Source: Caenorhabditis elegans (taxonomy: Eukaryota; Nematoda; Chromadorea; Rhabditida; Rhabditidae). From it: 64,000 bases of DNA. The translations under genes and the position numbers were made by a program. Below are positions 24,624 through 36,500 of this stretch, in pieces (within the stretch, counting starts at the first letter, position 1; every line of letters starts with the position of its first letter). The notes below the pieces were generated by a model, which did no database searches, was not told where the DNA came from, and saw nothing but the letters and a program-made list of their open reading frames with translations. Location of the stretch: positions 3,472,001 through 3,536,000 of the forward strand of contig NC_003284.9 of assembly GCF_000002985.6 (NCBI RefSeq), written 5' to 3'.

Positions 24624-26887
24624 ATGGTATCCTGGATAAGGAAAAACCTACTTCTGGTGCTGACGGTTTCGTCCGTCGTTCTTGGAGCACTATGTGGTTT
24701 CCTGCTCCGCGGGCTTCAGCTTTCTCCTCAGGTTGGCTTTATTTAAGTTTTTTGAGAATCTATAATTGTTTCTAAAATTAGCCTTATTACGTTGTATTTT
24801 TGGCGTAAGCTTTAGAAACTTTGGGAAATCCTTTAATAAAGTGCGCAGTCTCGGTAGAGACTGGATTACTGTAACCGACAGGTAGGGTTCTATAGGTAAA
24901 TTCCATCGATCGACCGGAATAGATATAAATTAATCAAGAAAAATTAAAGGTTTTTTGTAGTCAAACTAGGACTTTCAAGGCTGGCATACCTGCCCGGTGG
25001 CCTCACGCCGCGGCGCAAAGCCCTAAATGTGTCGGGCACTGAGAAAAATAGACTTATTGAACTATATGCCGGGAGGTTTTAGGCATGCGTCAGGCAGGCA
25101 TCAGACCGTGAAACCACGCCTGCCTCCCATAGAAGCCGGAAGTTGAACAAACGACGGTATAATCTAAAATTGACAATTTCAGAACATTATGTACATTAGT
25201 TTCCCCGGAGAACTTCTTATGCACATGCTGAAAATGATGATTCTCCCACTTATCATGAGTTCTCTCATTTCTGGTCTCGCCCAATTGGACGCTCGTCAAT
25301 CGGGAAAACTTGGATCTCTTGCCGTCACTTACTACATGTTCACTACTGCCGTGGCTGTTGTTGTAAGTTGAATACCTCTGAAAATAGGTGCTGGATGAAC
25401 AAATGAATTCCAGACTGGTATATTCTTGGTGTTGGTAATCCATCCGGGAGATCCCACTATCAAAAAGGAAATTGGAACTGGTACAGAAGGCAAAACTGTC
25501 AGCACTGTCGATACTCTTCTTGATCTCCTCAGAAATATGTTCCCAGAAAATGTTGTTCAAGCTACTTTCCAACAAGTTCAAACCAAGTACATCAAAGTCC
25601 GCCCGAAGGTTGTCAAAAATAATGATTCTGCAACGCTGGCTGCTTTGAATAATGGAAGCCTCGATTATGTAAAAGCTTCAGTTGAATACACCTCGGGAAT
25701 GAATGTTCTTGGTTAGAAATTTCTCTGAAAAATTCCGAAAAAACTATAATTTGTTTCAGGAGTTATTGTGTTCTGCATCGCTATTGGAATCAGTTTGTCC
25801 CAACTCGGTCAGGAAGCTCACGTCATGGTTCAATTCTTTGTCATTATGGATAAAGTGATTATGAAGCTCGTTATGACGGTCATGTGGTACTCACCTTTCG
25901 GAATCTTTTGCTTGATCATGGGAAAGATTCTCGAGATTCACGATTTGGCAGACACCGCTCGCATGTTGGCTATGTACATGGTAACCGTTCTCTCAGGACT
26001 TGCTATTCACTCATTGATTTCTCTTCCACTCATCTTCTTCGTTACTACCAAGAAGAACCCATATGTGTTCATGAGAGGACTCTTCCAAGCCTGGATTACG
26101 GCCCTCGGAACTGCTTCCAGGTAAATTATCAATCATTATTTTCAACTTTGTATAATGATTTTAAGCTCTGCCACCCTACCAATCACTTTCAACTGCCTCG
26201 AAGAGAATTTGGGTGTGGACCGTCGTGTCACACGTTTTGTCCTTCCTGTCGGAGCTACCATCAACATGGATGGAACTGCATTGTACGAAGCTGTGGCTGC
26301 TATTTTCATTGCCCAAATTAACGGAGTTCACCTTTCTTTCGGACAGGTCGTCACTGTCAGGTAAGTGACAGTCTATGCGGGATTTTATAATTGGGTAGTT
26401 GTAGAAAAAACTGGTTCAATGGAACATTACAAAAAACTTTTGAAATACATTTCAGTTTGACCGCCACCTTGGCCTCAATCGGAGCTGCTTCGGTACCATC
26501 TGCCGGACTTGTCACTATGCTCTTAGTTCTTACTGCTGTCGGACTTCCAGTCAAGGATGTTTCCCTTATCGTTGCCGTCGATTGGCTTCTGTATGGATTT
26601 TGGAAAAAAAAACTTTCTATGACCTAGTATTTTTCAGTGACAGAATCAGAACTTCCATCAATGTGCTCGGAGATGCCATGGGCGCCGGAATTGTCTACCA
26701 CTACTCTAAAGCCGATCTTGATGCACATGACCGTCTTGCCGCGACTACCAGATCTCACTCAATCGGTTTTGTTTTCTGAATGTGACTACATGTTTTACTG
26801 AATTATTTTTCAGCCATGAACGATGAGAAGAGACAATTGGCGGTGTATAATAGCCTACCAACGGATGACGAGAAGCACACTCATTGA
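24624..26887 (+). CDS. glt-1: sodium-dependent excitatory amino acid (glutamate) transporter
   Basis: Eight exons, 24624-24731, 25183-25362, 25414-25711, 25760-26120, 26166-26360, 26456-26590, 26638-26765 and 26814-26887, give about 492 aa, normal for SLC1/EAAT. It clears glutamate by Na+-coupled uptake across the plasma membrane. Visible hallmarks: a membrane N-terminus ([20 protein letters not shown]), the serine-rich re-entrant loop HP1 (TASSSATLP, about 313-321, split by the exon 4/5 junction), NMDGT in TM7 (about 349-353), HP2 ASVPSAG, and the TM8 substrate-binding run [12 protein letters not shown] with its Asp, Arg, Thr and Asn. The extracellular part in exon 3 carries N-glycosylation sequons. 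The protein agrees with my memory of C. elegans GLT-1 (gene C12D12.2). Intron 1 (451 bp) contains a GC-rich repeat. All junctions are in phase and nothing is missing. Confidence 0.97.
24985..25145. repeat. GC-rich dispersed repeat in glt-1 intron 1
   Basis: A GC-rich block in an AT-rich intron, with words such as CACGCCGCGGCGC and an inverted pair GGCAGGC / GCCTGCC (about 25091-25130), ending CATAGAAGCC. A block at 28490-28625 shares GCCGCGGC and CATAGAAGCC. It is probably a member of a dispersed C. elegans repeat family, not part of the gene. Confidence 0.65.
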
Positions 26888-27147
26888 TAATCATTGCCCC
26901 AGATTTTAATCACACCGAATTATGATTTCTAAATTTTCTCAACTTTCAAATTTGCTTTGTTTTATACCCTTAACTTCTCAAAATAACTTTCTCGGTTTCA
27001 TCACCCGACGCTTCATCTTCCCGATTGAAATTTGCTTGACACCCTCCCGATGATTCGCTTTTAGAACCACTTCACCACCCGATGAGCTTCGACTATAATT
27101 AGGATATCTATTCCAATTTAGTCCAATGTCAACTCAGTGTTATGCAT

Positions 27148-27153
27148 AATAAA
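27148..27153 (+). terminator. poly(A) signal of glt-1
   Basis: AATAAA about 260 bases after the glt-1 stop codon (26885-26887). It is the first canonical signal in the 3' flank. Confidence 0.75.
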
Positions 27154-27189
27154 GTGTTGCATTTTAAAACCAAATAGCGTACAAAGTGC

Positions 27190-27286
27190 ATGATGGAGAG
27201 TAAAAATCGTAAGGTTTGGTTAGCCATAAAAGCTTGTCCGCACCTTCTTATCATTTGCCTTGTAATGTGTTCACACTGGCTGGTAG
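27190..27286 (+). CDS. candidate first coding exon (membrane/signal anchor)
   Basis: Begins MMESKNRKVWLAIKAC, continues with a hydrophobic run (HLLIICLVMC), and ends CTGGTAG|GTAAGT, a near-perfect donor, in phase 1. It lies only 37 bases after the glt-1 poly(A) signal. I found no clear second exon. The nearest good acceptor (CATTTCAG near 27368) would add two codons and stop, giving a 34-residue peptide. It could be a tiny membrane peptide, the first exon of a long-intron gene, or chance. Not recognised. Confidence 0.3.
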
Positions 27287-27299
27287 GTAAGTATTTTTC

Positions 27300-29250
27300 T
27301 CTTTAAAATTGAAACGTGGAGTGAGGTCAGATAATGTCTGAATACATAATTTAAGTCAGCATTTCAGAGAATTGAAATAATTCATTTTTACCTTCTAAGT
27401 TCACACTTTAGTTTCTTGATTTTTTGCTAATAAATAGTAACTTTAAAGTTGACTTGAATAGTTGAAGTAGTCGCTATCTTTCTTGCCAAATATGAATGCC
27501 AGGAATATGTTGGAAACTTTTGAACTAGTTTTAATTTGATTGAATCTCGGGTGCATACCCATAGACATCCTAATATATCACTATATAAAATTTTACATTC
27601 CTTGGTCTATACAATCATATTTCATAATAAAAGTAAAAATTAAGTTTAAGAACTATTTTCAAAGTTTGCTCTCATTAAAAGTACATTTTTGCGTGTATTA
27701 AAAGTTCTTGAGGCGGTAAATTTGCATACAGTCAGTGCAGAAAACTTTACCAATTTGCAAAACTTTGCTTCCAAATCTTTTATTTCCAAACATGAAGTAG
27801 CACTTAAAAACTTCTCGTAAGTGTATTGTTGAACATCCATGTGTAAATCCAAGGCAACATTTTTTGGTGCCAACATTAAAATGTGTAAAATTCTTAAACA
27901 TCACACTCTGAAAACATTTCAAAATGTTTGTATTTGATCTATGAGGCAAATGTTTGAGCGGTGTGGGAACCGTGACTTAAAATCGGTGTTATTCTTCGTT
28001 TTTATGTCCATTCGACTACTTTTTTATTACTTGGCAAGAGATGTCTTTGAGAGAATGGCACATACACGTCAGACTATGTTATCAAACAAATGAAGAGAAA
28101 AAAATCGAATAACCCATTACAATGCAATAACTTGTTTTATCAGCTAAAACGTGGAAAATTCAACACTTTCAAGAATGGTGTAATATTTCACAGTAATTAG
28201 TTGTAGAGTGATGAAATTTGCGTCTGGACATCCTACCAGACATGCTAAAGCTCTGAAAAATAGACTGTCTTGTGGGCATTTTGTTTCAACAGAAATTTAG
28301 CGGCTCCAATATACGTACGATACATGGAAATGAAAAAAGTAATAAGGATCTCGAAAAGCGAATTGCGAATTTTTAACGTTTAGCATCGAGTGTTCACTTA
28401 ATTGACATATTTATTAGTTTCTTCTTTATTAAACGTTTCATATTAGAACCATAAAAACTACGAAAAGGAGGGAGTAGAGTTTCTCGGTTTTCGGGCCTGA
28501 CCCCTGGATTCAGGGCCTGACGCCAAATTTGGAAATGATGGATTTTTCGCCGCGGCCGACACTTTTCGGGTTTTGTGCCGCACTATACAGCGGCAGGTGT
28601 TTCGGCGCCTGCATAGAAGCCCTAACAGAAAACCAAAGCGACCGAGTTTCATGAAGAAACTTCTCAAAAATATTTTTAAAAATGTTTCATGGCAGGTCAA
28701 AGTTTTTGAGAAAAAAGAGCCAAATTTAGATATAATCTAAAATTTTGATATAATCTAAAATATCCATCCGAAAATTGTCAGAAATGATTATAATGGGATG
28801 CATATCGGCTTAAAATGTTTCTCATGAAATTCGATTGTTGTGGGCCAATTATTCTTTTTTTAAAGCAAAATACCCACAAACTCTATTCCCCCTTTGAATG
28901 AAAGTAGCGTTTCTGACTTATAAACTTGCAAAAATTGCAAAAGCCAATTCAACTTTCGCGGCAAAATAAGCCCTGAACTTGAAACTTAACTGTTCCCACG
29001 TCAAGGTGAACAATCATATTATCAAACCATCCCCCTCTTCGAAATTCGCTAATCGATTTAAACTACTGATAATGCCATCGGCATGTCACCGTTTCCAACA
29101 GTGCACCGTGATTATAATAGGGTGTAACCGTTGCGTGGTAATAGGAAACTCAAACGCTGCAATAGATATGAGTCAGAAATACGGAGAGAATCAGTGTGAA
29201 AAGGTTTTTCCCCTGATTGGCCTTACCGTGCTCCACTTTTCCCGTCGCCC
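27300..29250. other. intergenic, no convincing gene
   Basis: Spacer between glt-1 and the IgGFc-domain gene. It holds a GC-rich repeat at about 28490-28625. The last 250 bases are of more balanced composition, include a TGATAA GATA-type site near 29065 and a TGAGTCA site near 29170, and probably form the promoter of the next gene. GATA sites often mark intestinal genes in worms; that inference is weak. Confidence 0.5.
28490..28625. repeat. GC-rich dispersed repeat
   Basis: Two direct copies of GGGCCTGAC (near 28492 and 28512), then CGCCGCGGCCGACAC and a CATAGAAGCC end resembling the repeat in glt-1 intron 1. The composition contrasts sharply with its AT-rich surroundings. Confidence 0.6.
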
Positions 29251-29255
29251 GCCAT

Positions 29256-32200
29256 ATGGATCACACCGTTCTTATAGCCCTACTACTGGCGTTCTGCTCC
29301 ACAGCCAGCGCCGTCGATAGTGAAGGAACCGACTTCGTGTTTGCATTTGTGAGAAATGCAAATCCAAATATCACAAATCAAATTCTTTCAGCAACAGGTA
29401 CCTTTTATTCTCGAGTAATTCAAAAATCAAACCGCAACCATGTTTTCAGTTCTGAATCAGAATGCACAAGACTGCAAATTCACACTGACCTACAGGCCCG
29501 ATTATCGCAAAGCCACCTCACCAGAGAATATCACCGTAACCGTTTCTGCAAACTCTGCAGTTGAGGTGTCGTTTCTCTGCTCCACCATGATAGGATTAAA
29601 ATTTCTATTTTCAGGTGCCCGTGCTCTCATGGTACGGATGGAACTATGCCAACGAAAACTTGCAGGATGATGTCTTTTTGACGCTCACTGGGTTTTCAAC
29701 CTGCCCAGTAACAGTGTTGGCTAATAACTACGATAATGTTACTGGTCAAGGAGACACTTACATGGGTTTGTAAAAAAACGCTCTCCTTACAATTTATATA
29801 ACTTGAACATTAAATTAAATTGAATTTCTAGAACAGCGAAAAGTAGCCGGTAGTTGCAGATTTATTTTTAAATTTCGATAAGCGACAACTTCGGCAATTT
29901 CAGAAGAAAAATCCCGTTATCGAAAAAATTCGGCAACTTTCAAACTTAACTATGTATATTTCAAAAACTTTAATGTTTAACCTTGGCATAATTCTCTATT
30001 TTAGTATTCCATATGTTTTTATTGTTTAACTGAAAATACCTAGTTTGAGACGTTTTAATCTTGGAAAGTGCACATTCTGTCATAAAATGCATTTCGTCGC
30101 TCTAAAATCTAATAACATCTATTATCTCTACACTTTCGGATATCGGCAACTTTAGAATATGCTAAAATTGCCTAGCTTGCAATTGCCGAACCATTGTGAT
30201 GCACCCTGTAAAAATTTTTCTGAAGTTAAACAGTTTTTTTTCAGTGCAGGCACATGAAATGTCAACTTTTCGCTTATATCTCGTTTTCAATTCTATCAAC
30301 TTTTTTTTTCAAAAATCCACTATTCAAAACATGCCCTACAAAATGGAAATATCAAAAAAATTTTGAATTGTTTTTCAATATAGGTACTATTAGCACATGA
30401 AATGCCAATTTTTTAGAAGAACGTACGTTAAAAGCATGTTCATGAATATTCACTTTGCAATAACGTTGGATTCATTGTTTTTCTGAAATATTGTTTTGAA
30501 AAACGATTATTATAATTTGTCTAAGATTTTTACTGGAAACAAATATTTTTCAGTTCTTCCACTCACTTGGGGTTCTACAAGTTTGACGTTCTCGCTGCCA
30601 CCAGCAGTTCTTTCTACCGATCAACAATACGAGCAAATTTATGTGTTGCCAACAACCCCGGTAACGTGCATCACTGAATTCTCATTTTCAACGTGTTTTT
30701 CAGGGTGTTACAAAAGTTTCCGTTTTCGAAATTGGAAATGCTGCATCCGTCTACACGTTCAATGCGACTTTTGGAAATGCACCGGCTGCGTACATCGGAG
30801 CACGCACCCCCGATGCTCGCCCCAGAACATATCATGTCATGTCTGATAAAAATGTTCTTGTAAGTCGATTGGTTATTTTATTGTTTGATACACCAACATC
30901 AATGTCTTTCAGGTAGTTGCCGGTGTCACATGTGCTGGAGCCGATGCGAATTCATGTGATCATGTGGCTTATATGCCTCATCCCCCACCAAGCAGTGGTA
31001 AGCCAGACACGATCTCAAATCTTTTTGTTCCCAGTAACCTGGTTAATCTTGGTCTGAATTGAATAGCGATTCACTATGAATGAAATATCAAGATATTGAA
31101 TGTAATGTGACTAATTAAGATTGCTACACATATGATTACTACGACGATGATCATGTCAGTTATCTTCCAACTACCAGCCAATTCTTCACAGATATTCCAG
31201 GAACATGCTCCGTTGGACAAAACGTTAGAGATTTGAAAATAGCATTTATAAAAATTGTAATTTTTTTTAGATCACACGAACATTGAATGATGGAGTTTCT
31301 TACACGATCACCATCAAACCTCAAATGGAATCACCATTATGGTCGATCAAAACAACTAATGCCAATCAATTGGCAGTTGCTTTCCACAATGGGTAAGACC
31401 TATTCATCTTTGAATCCATAAGTAAAGTATTCTAGAGGATCAAATATTCACATTGCTCGTTACTACGACGGAACAAAGTTCAACTCTCGTGGAGCATTCG
31501 CAGCAACGTCGCCATCGATGACTCAATTCCACAATTTGAACACACCATTTTTCACCAGAAACGCCAATGACACTATTGAAATTTATTGCACTGTTCTATC
31601 ATGTTCATCCATTACAATTGACGGAGTGAAAATTCAAATCACGGATACCAAAGTTGTTCAAAAGGTCGATGATATTTCATACTACATCTTTGTGAATACA
31701 ATCGCCAATCCAGGATATCATCAAATCAGCTTGAAGCAACAAGGATCGTACGCATTCTTTGTCTACGGAAAGAATAAATTGTACTCATATGGATACGAAG
31801 GAGGAGCAAACAGTAATATTAGAAAATATACAATATACTTTAAATTATAATTTTCAATGTTTTTTCAGAGCCAACCGTTGTCCTGGCCCCTCCGACAACT
31901 CCTGGACCAACATTTTATCCTGTCACTACTGTTTCCACAATGTCGCCTCCAACCACCGTTACAGTGCCGGTTAGCGTGTAATCTTTTTTTAATTGAAAAT
32001 CAATTCAAATTTCAGACTACACCTACTCCAGTTCCAACTACTACAAACACACCACCTGCAAATCCTACCACCGCCACCCCAACAACTGTTGGCACAAGTA
32101 AGCAAACCAATACCATATCACCACATCTATCTACTATCACTGGATCAATAGTCACATCAACCCCCACCATGGCCCCACAGACCTCAGCTAGTCCTACCAC

Positions 32201-33103
32201 CACCCCAACTCACACCACTGCATCGCAACCCACCACAACTAAGCCTGTAGTAACTACTAATTCAGTGACTCCCTCGACTGGAACGACGACGGTACCAGTT
32301 CCAACAACCACCGGCTCACCCACTACTCAAACGACTGCTCCAGTAACAAAGCCGACCGTTCCGTCTTCTACTACTCAAACTGCACCTCCAGTGACAACAC
32401 CTACTTCTCAGCCACCAGTTACAACGACTTCTCTTTTAACAACACTCACAACTCCAACAGTCCCCGTTACAACAACTGTAGTCCCAAGTAGCGCAACAGT
32501 ACCTACCACGCCTCCAACTACTGTAACTGTAGCAGCTACAACTACCTCTAAGGCCCCCGTAGTAACAACTAGTCCTACCTTAGCCCCAACTTCGCCGACT
32601 AAATTGCCTACATCACCACCAAGTACCGGTAAGATTATATTTAAATTTTCAATGAATTTCTGCGCTCTTACAAATTTATAGTATTGTATTTATTTTCAGT
32701 CGGAACTTCACCAACGGCTCCTGCAAATCTAACAACTCCAACGACTGCGCCAGTGAACCCAACTAGTTCAACAACTGCACCAACTGCTCCAGTGAACCCA
32801 ACAAGCCCAACAACCGCACCTACAGTGCCTCCAGTCACAACAACTACGCCAACAACTACTACTAGCACCACGACCACGACGACAACTACAACCACGACGA
32901 CTCAAACCACCCCGACAACTCCGGTGGTCACTACACCGTCCACAATAACACCAACAACTCGGCCTGTAACTCAACCTGCATCTCAACCAGCTACTCAACC
33001 TGCTACCACGCCGACAACAACCATCCCAACAACCACTCAATTCTCTTCCGCGGTTTCTGTGGCTCTTCCTGTTGTGCTTACCATGTTCTTTGCCCTCTTC
33101 TAA
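29256..33103 (+). CDS. secreted IgGFc-binding-domain protein with mucin tail and GPI-type end
   Basis: Twelve exons: 29256-29397, 29450-29565, 29615-29765, 30554-30660, 30704-30859, 30913-30997, 31120-31223, 31271-31392, 31436-31812, 31869-31969, 32016-32628, 32700-33103; about 825 aa. A signal peptide (TVLIALLLAFCSTASA) leads a domain of about 450 residues with IgGFc-binding N-terminal features: DFVFAFVRNAN, VTVSANSAVEVPVLSW, VTVLANNYDN, YHVMSDKNVLVVAG and LAVAFHNG. Then come about 370 residues of Thr/Pro/Ser, a mucin-like O-glycosylation region encoded by exons 10-12. A final hydrophobic run (VALPVVLTMFFALF) after Ser/Ala suggests a GPI-anchor signal. In mammals the domain family is found in mucus proteins; here a surface or lumenal role is inferred. 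It is probably a gene of cosmid C12D12, since glt-1 is C12D12.2. The repeat-rich exons 11-12 could hide further small introns. Confidence 0.9.
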
Positions 33104-33159
33104 CCTCATTTATTTAATTATTACTTTTCTCTTTCATTTGTTTTATCATAAAGTTTTGA

Positions 33160-33165
33160 AATAAA
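33160..33165 (+). terminator. poly(A) signal of the IgGFc/mucin gene
   Basis: AATAAA 57 bases after the stop codon ending at 33103. Confidence 0.75.
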
Positions 33166-33295
33166 AAAAACTTCTTGAGTAGAAAACATTATTCCGTGAC
33201 CATTTTCAACCGCTTCGAAATGAATTGAAAATAATAAAAACGATTATTTCTTATCTGTAACTGTATGTGATTCACCAGTCACTTTGTTCCAGAAT

Positions 33296-33301
33296 TTTAT
33301 T
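33296..33301 (-). terminator. possible poly(A) signal of the Sox gene
   Basis: TTTATT on the plus strand (AATAAA on the minus strand), about 265 bases past the Sox stop codon at 33566-33568. It lies in the space between the two convergent genes. Confidence 0.45.
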
Positions 33302-33565
33302 ATTTGACGATATAATAATGTAACACAGAGAAAAGAAAGTGAGATCATTAAATACATTGGAGGATAGAATAAAGTTTGTTGTTTTGCATTATAAGAAATG
33401 ATGAATACAGTATTTTGTTGTGTATTGGTTACCGTTTAAAAGAGTGATGATGATGTGCATTCAATAATAGATTATGATTCGTTTTTAGAATGACATATGC
33501 AGACAAGAAAATAAGTTATTGTAACAAGTGTGACTGGAATTGAAACGAGAAGATAATAAATGAAA

Positions 33566-36500
33566 TCACATTATTACTTGGTCATTATTTGTAATCTTGA
33601 AGCCTTGGGATTCTTGATTCTTATTATGGGTATCACAAAGCAACTTGAAAAACAATTGACTGAATACATTGGTGTATGTGCTGCTATTATAAACGTTTAC
33701 AGGTTTAGTTATCTCATCCGCACTGTTGCTGTCCACACTACCAGCGCTCTTCTCGACACGCTTTCTTCTTCTTGGTCTGTACACGTAGTCTGGATGGGCA
33801 TTGAAATGCTCTTCGCGGAGTTGCTTTGCCTGCAAATGTACAATTATTTACAATTATTTCGCGGAATATAGAAAATTTCAACTGATATCGCCGTCAAACT
33901 CACGCGCTCAACAAAAGGAACTTTCTCGTGCTCCTCCATTTTTCGCCACTCAGCTCCAAGCATCTTTGAAATGTCAGAGTTGTGAAATTTCTGTCCTGTT
34001 GCTGCAATTTGTTGGCGACGTTGTTGCGACCACACCTTAATATAATCATTTGATTTCCTTATTTTCCATGTTTGAACGTTTATTACCATAAAAGCATTCA
34101 TTGGTCTTTTTATGCGTGGTTCGCGTGCAGTGCGGGGCTGTGAAGCCGATTTTTGTGAAGAATTCACAACATCTTTGATAGAGTTTCCATTCACATAATG
34201 TCCGATTATGTCAGCAATTGTCGATGCTTGAACAGATGAAATCACGTTTGGAGATTCGGTCGGAGACTCCGGAGAGCTTGGTGAGCTCAAACCATCTGAA
34301 TCGTTGACTTGCTCAAACGATTTAACCGTAGCCATGATGGCGAGAAGCTTTTGTGTAGCATCCATGTTTGGGCTCACAATTGGACAACTCACTGACGAGG
34401 CGGCAGCAATTGGCGTTGTCTGAAATATTACATTCTCAAAACGTGTACCAATTTATTCTGCTTGTTCTATTCATCCGGCTTTTTGTGTGGCGGGCAATAA
34501 GCAGGTGAACAAGAAGAATAAATGAATCTCGCGACAAGCCACCGGCTCTCATTGTTCACACAGATAGAAAATATGTTTTTCACTGATGAGAAGAAACGAG
34601 AGAGAGAGAGAGAGAGAAAGATTGGGGTGATACAAAGCCAAGGAAAAAGTAAAGGAAATTTCATGGAAAATGATGATAACTATTGAACATGAATGTGAGG
34701 GAAAAAAGTTGTTCTGAAATGAATGATTAGCAAACTGTGTCATATCAATGTATGTGTGTATGTGTGTGTGTGTGCTTGTGCAGAGTTTTTGTTTATGAAA
34801 GTTCACGATATCACGCCTATTTCAACATTTTTTTTTGAGGGTTTTCAACAGGTAGATAGCAGGTTATATGAACGAGAAAGGCATAATCAACCAAGACTCC
34901 AAACATTTTAGATGTGCCGCGTGGGATACAAAAAAAACCCTCGCATTACACTTAGACTCTTGTTGTCGCTTGAAAGGACGACGTCGCGCTGCAGATGAAA
35001 TGGACTTCGGACTGGATTTGTCGAAATGCGAGATCAAGAGAATGGAGAGGTGGGGGTGGAGACCTGAGAGTCGCCGTCTTATATGTGGGTGAAGAAAAGA
35101 GAGGCACCAATGAAGAAAGCGCGCCGGTGGTGGGGGAAAAAGAAAGAAAACGAAGAAGTGGTGTGCTCTCAATTCATGGCCATTGTATTCGTCGGATTAT
35201 ATAACCGCTTTTCGGTTGTTGGGGCACCTGATTGAAGAGGTGCATACAATAACATAATGGCCGATATTCATGCAAAAGCCTCTTTGGCGATGCTCACAAA
35301 GCGTACGATTACAACATCTTTTGTTAATCTTGATCTGCCTCTTTATCAGTCGGTGAATAAAGGTATAATGTGTAAATGAAGCTATTTACAAGCTCTCGGA
35401 ATCCAAGATAAAGAAGGAGAGGTGGTGAAGTAACAAAACCTCGTGCCTGGCTCAGGCTTAATTGCACAATGAATTTAACATTTCTTCTTTTCACAAAGCC
35501 TGAATACAAAATACAATAGAACAGTAATGAACTACCAATTTCTAGAAATGTGACTTGACTAACTAGTATACATTAGTTTGCAAAATTATGGATTCATTTT
35601 CAGATCAAATTTTTAAGTCTTTTAGCTAAAAAACCAAAGAACATATAATCAACAACAGTAGGTTTCGTTGTTGAATTCTTGCAAAAAACTGGATTAATTT
35701 CTAATCGAAAAGATCAGTTTTCGAAATCCCAAAAAAATCTCTTATTAGTTTGAAGGTGTTATTGTCTTAAAGCCGAGATCCTAAACGGATTTCGTTCCAA
35801 TAAAGATCGCCCCCTATTCTAATACAAACAAATTGTACATAAACTTTAGTACGGAAAGATCATAACTGCAGAAGCCGTACAACAGGCCGAGCATGAAAAA
35901 GACAATTATGAGCATAAGGCTTCAGTTTCTGTTGTCTACTAGACAAAAGGGTGTAGAACAAAGCGTTGTGTTCATTTGATAACTAGCAAAAGCTTTACAT
36001 GCTTTATCAGGGTTTGGTGGTGGGGGGTTGGTGGTAAAGCGCATTTGAGCAGAATCGAAATGTGCACTTTTGCGTATATTCTTGGAATCATTAGAATAAT
36101 TTGTGCAAAATCTCAAGATTAGAAGAAAATGGGTCAGGCGAATGTAAAAACGTTCTTATCAATTTTGATCTGCAATTTTGGGGTAAAGGTTCCATACAAA
36201 TTCCTTTACTTTTGTAAGCTACCGTAACCCGTAACTTGCAATCCTGCTCAAGTCCGAGTTGTCCGAGGACATTTTTTCTTAACTATAAATGGAAACACAA
36301 GTGAAACAAAAATTTCACATCAAAATCTGGAGAAAAAAGTCGAAGACAATCAGAGCACTGGTTTAATTGTAGTTCTGAAAGGGAGCACGCGTTTTTGAAC
36401 GGCCACGACCAGAAGAAAAACGTACGTTCCCGAAACAGGGATACTATTTCTTAGATTATCTAAATAAAATAATATGATGGCATCATGGGGCATCAGTGAC

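Noticed and set aside
25090..25581. 163-codon minus-strand ORF over glt-1
   Set aside because: Shadow of glt-1 exons 2-3 and the intronic repeat; the plus-strand protein is unmistakable.
32012..33109. Minus-strand Val/Gly-rich and Cys/Ser/Arg-rich ORFs opposite the mucin region
   Set aside because: Antisense of Thr/Pro codon repeats (ACN, CCN), which are free of stops in the complement.
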